Source of the DNA: DASPXY01 sp038227745
Lineage (GTDB): Bacteria > Planctomycetota > Planctomycetia > Gemmatales > Gemmataceae
DNA length: 7,542 bases
Reading direction: 5' to 3'
Assembly: GCA_038227745.1 (NCBI GenBank)
Contig: JBBRPS010000507.1
Location: forward strand, 1 to 7,542
Shown one piece after another: positions 6,524 through 7,542 of this stretch. The notes under the pieces were generated by a model. The model had not been told where the DNA came from. It did not search any database and was given only the letters and a program-made list of their open reading frames with translations. The stretch's first letter is position 1. Each line of letters begins with the position of its first letter. The position numbers and the translations under genes are program-made.

Positions 6524-6608
6524 GCCACGATGGCTGTGCGAAGGGGAATGGATTCCCCCTGCGCAATCGGTGCCATGATGGCTATACCGAAGGGGGAAGG
6601 ATTCCCCC
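6524..6608. repeat. Two tandem copies of a hairpin-forming repeat, 48-nt period
   Basis: Copy 1 (6524-6559) and copy 2 (6572-6608) share GCCAYGATGGCT and then AAGGGG.A.GGATTCCCCC, separated by a few variable bases. Each copy contains two palindromes. The first is GCCA(C/T)GATGGC. The second is GGGGAA/TTCCCC at 6543-6558 in copy 1 and GGGGGAA/TTCCCCC at 6592-6608 in copy 2. The second stem in copy 2 differs on both sides, which keeps the pairing. This looks like a REP/MITE-like element or a structured RNA rather than coding sequence. Confidence 0.65.
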
Positions 6609-6747
6609 ACTTTTCCCGCTCTGCGCGGCCCGTTTCCCCTGCGCCGAACGCCGTCCCGTCTGTCCGGGCAGCCATCTGGTTTGCCCTGCGGACGGCGTGC
6701 GCCCGTGCTGGCGTCGGGGCCCGGGGGTGGCCGCCCGCCGCTTGGAC

Positions 6748-6775
6748 TTGAGCGGGAACTGGAAGTTGTTAATAT
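6748..6775 (+). promoter_or_regulatory. Weak candidate promoter for rimI-like gene
   Basis: TTGAGC (6748-6753) and TAATAT (6770-6775) are spaced by 16 nt, each matching four of six consensus bases. A start near 6782 would leave a leader of about 185 nt. It is listed because the downstream gene needs a promoter and this is the least poor match in the last 250 nt of the gap. Confidence 0.25.
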
Positions 6776-6966
6776 CCGGCGGTGTTGTGGGAGACGGCCG
6801 GTGCCCGCGTGACGCCATGGCCTCTCGCGGTCCCTGAACACCCCGCCTGACCTATCTCGACAGCAGAACGGTCCACAAATCGGAACGTGAACGACAGGGT
6901 TACGCGGAAGCGTGGCGCACCCACGGAGGGGGCTTCGCGCGCCGTGGCGAGGGGAGGTGTCCGTAC

Positions 6967-7500
6967 ATGAGCACGAACAAAGCGGAGAAGGAACAGGTAC
7001 GCGTGCATATCCGCTGGATGATCCGCCGCGACATGCCCGAGGTCCTGCAGACGGAACAGCAGAGCTTCGAGTACGCCTGGACCGAGGAGGACTTCCTCCG
7101 CTGCCTGCGCCAGCGTAACTGCATCGGCATGGTCGCCGAGCAGGGCGAGAAGGTCGTCGGGTTCATGATCTACGAGTTGCACAAGGCGAAGCTGCACATC
7201 CTCAACTTCGCGGTGAACCCCACGTGGCGCCGGCACGGCGTCGGCGGTCAGATGGTCGCCAAGCTCATCAGCAAGCTCTCCAGTCACCGCCGCACCCGCA
7301 TCACTCTGGAGGTGCGCGAGACGAATTTGTCGGCCCAGCTGTTCTTCAGCAAGCAGGGTTTCCGGGCGGTCCGCGTGCTGCGCAGCTACTACGAGGACAG
7401 CGGCGAGGACGCCTTCGTCATGCAGTACCAGTTCGCGGACGACGTCGGCGACGACACCGAGGAGGCCGTCAACCGCATCGCCCAGTACGAGGAAAACTGA
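6967..7500 (+). CDS. rimI: RimI-like GNAT N-acetyltransferase
   Basis: A 177-residue cytoplasmic GNAT enzyme. RimI acetylates the N-terminal alanine of ribosomal protein S18 using acetyl-CoA. Residues 12-156 cover the fold. The beta-4 strand and acetyl-CoA loop are LHILNFAVNPTWRRHGVGG (76-94), with the R-R-x-G-x-G pattern at 88-93. LEVRETN at 114-120 carries Glu115, which aligns with the proposed catalytic Glu103 of Salmonella RimI. GFRAVRVLRSYYEDSGEDAFVM at 131-152 is the typical RimI C-terminal signature. At the position of the proposed catalytic Tyr115 the sequence has Phe127. There are a short N-terminal extension and an acidic tail (about 157-177) beyond the usual length of about 150. 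The ATG at 6967 has GGAGG 9 nt upstream (6953-6957). It stands apart from other genes here. The GNAT fold is certain and RimI is the best family; the S18 substrate is inferred. Confidence 0.85.
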   Translation: MSTNKAEKEQVRVHIRWMIRRDMPEVLQTEQQSFEYAWTEEDFLRCLRQRNCIGMVAEQGEKVVGFMIYELHKAKLHILNFAVNPTWRRHGVGGQMVAKLISKLSSHRRTRITLEVRETNLSAQLFFSKQGFRAVRVLRSYYEDSGEDAFVMQYQFADDVGDDTEEAVNRIAQYEEN

Positions 7501-7542
7501 CGCGGGCGCGTTTAGCCGCGAGCGGTGAGCCAGATCCCGCTA
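7501..7542. other. Short non-coding tail after the rimI-like gene
   Basis: Only 42 nt remain. CGCGG (7501-7505) can pair with CCGCG (7516-7520) around a 10-nt loop, without a T-tract. The GC-rich text around TTTAGCCGCGAGCGGTGAGC may be the edge of another dispersed repeat, but too little is present to say. Confidence 0.3.

Larger units (their letters stand above)
6351..6966. other. 616-nt gap without a convincing gene
   Basis: No open frame here has a ribosome binding site together with recognisable protein sequence. The gap holds an AT-richer patch (about 6395-6450) unlike its surroundings, the tandem hairpin repeats at 6524-6608 and a weak promoter candidate at 6748-6775. No terminator with a T-tract is visible after the DUF11 stop. 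A minus-strand frame at 6410-6841 translates to Arg/Pro-rich sequence and crosses the repeats, so it is not taken as a gene. Confidence 0.6.

Noticed and set aside
6524..6608. CRISPR-like array
   Set aside because: Only two imperfect copies are present, with a 12-nt interval between them and no cas genes in the window.
6410..6841. A 143-codon minus-strand frame in the gap before the rimI-like gene
   Set aside because: No ribosome binding site or domain is evident, and the frame crosses the tandem palindromic repeats.

Overview
The window is GC-rich, densely coded bacterial chromosome and most resembles a planctomycete of the Gemmata type. This assignment is inference from memory and was not searched. 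It rests on a DUF1570/peptidase-MA-like lipoprotein, a double WaaP/InaA-type kinase, a proline-rich DUF11 surface protein, a RimI-like protein with planctomycete-style sequence, and several short GC-rich palindromic repeats in the gaps.

Layout: the left 4.6 kb is read on the minus strand. In transcription order it holds smpB (4572 to 4081), a family-4-like GT-B glycosyltransferase (4016 to 2928), a tandem two-domain lipopolysaccharide-kinase-like protein (2931 to 1165) and a putative zinc-metallopeptidase lipoprotein (1026 to 109). The glycosyltransferase and kinase overlap by ATGA and are almost certainly translationally coupled. smpB is separated from them by a 64-nt gap with a perfect 10-bp hairpin. 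The peptidase follows a 138-nt gap with a possible promoter of its own. Its stop lies 7 nt from an interlocked repeat cluster at the window edge.

A divergent intergenic region (4573-4874) separates smpB from the plus-strand genes. It contains the best promoter in the window (TTGACA, 16 nt, TATAGT) and a leader of about 170 nt ending in a hairpin. The promoter serves a secreted protein of three DUF11-like repeats (4875-6350). A 616-nt non-coding gap (6351-6966) follows, with two tandem copies of a hairpin-forming repeat. A RimI-type GNAT acetyltransferase (6967-7500) closes the window.

Functionally, the glycosyltransferase and double kinase form a plausible unit that adds and phosphorylates a sugar on an envelope glycan. 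The peptidase and DUF11 protein are exported envelope proteins. SmpB (trans-translation) and RimI (ribosomal protein acetylation) are housekeeping translation factors. I see no CRISPR array, toxin-antitoxin pair, transposase or phage gene. The most interesting items are the tandem kinase, the several repeat families and the replaced tyrosine in the RimI-like enzyme.
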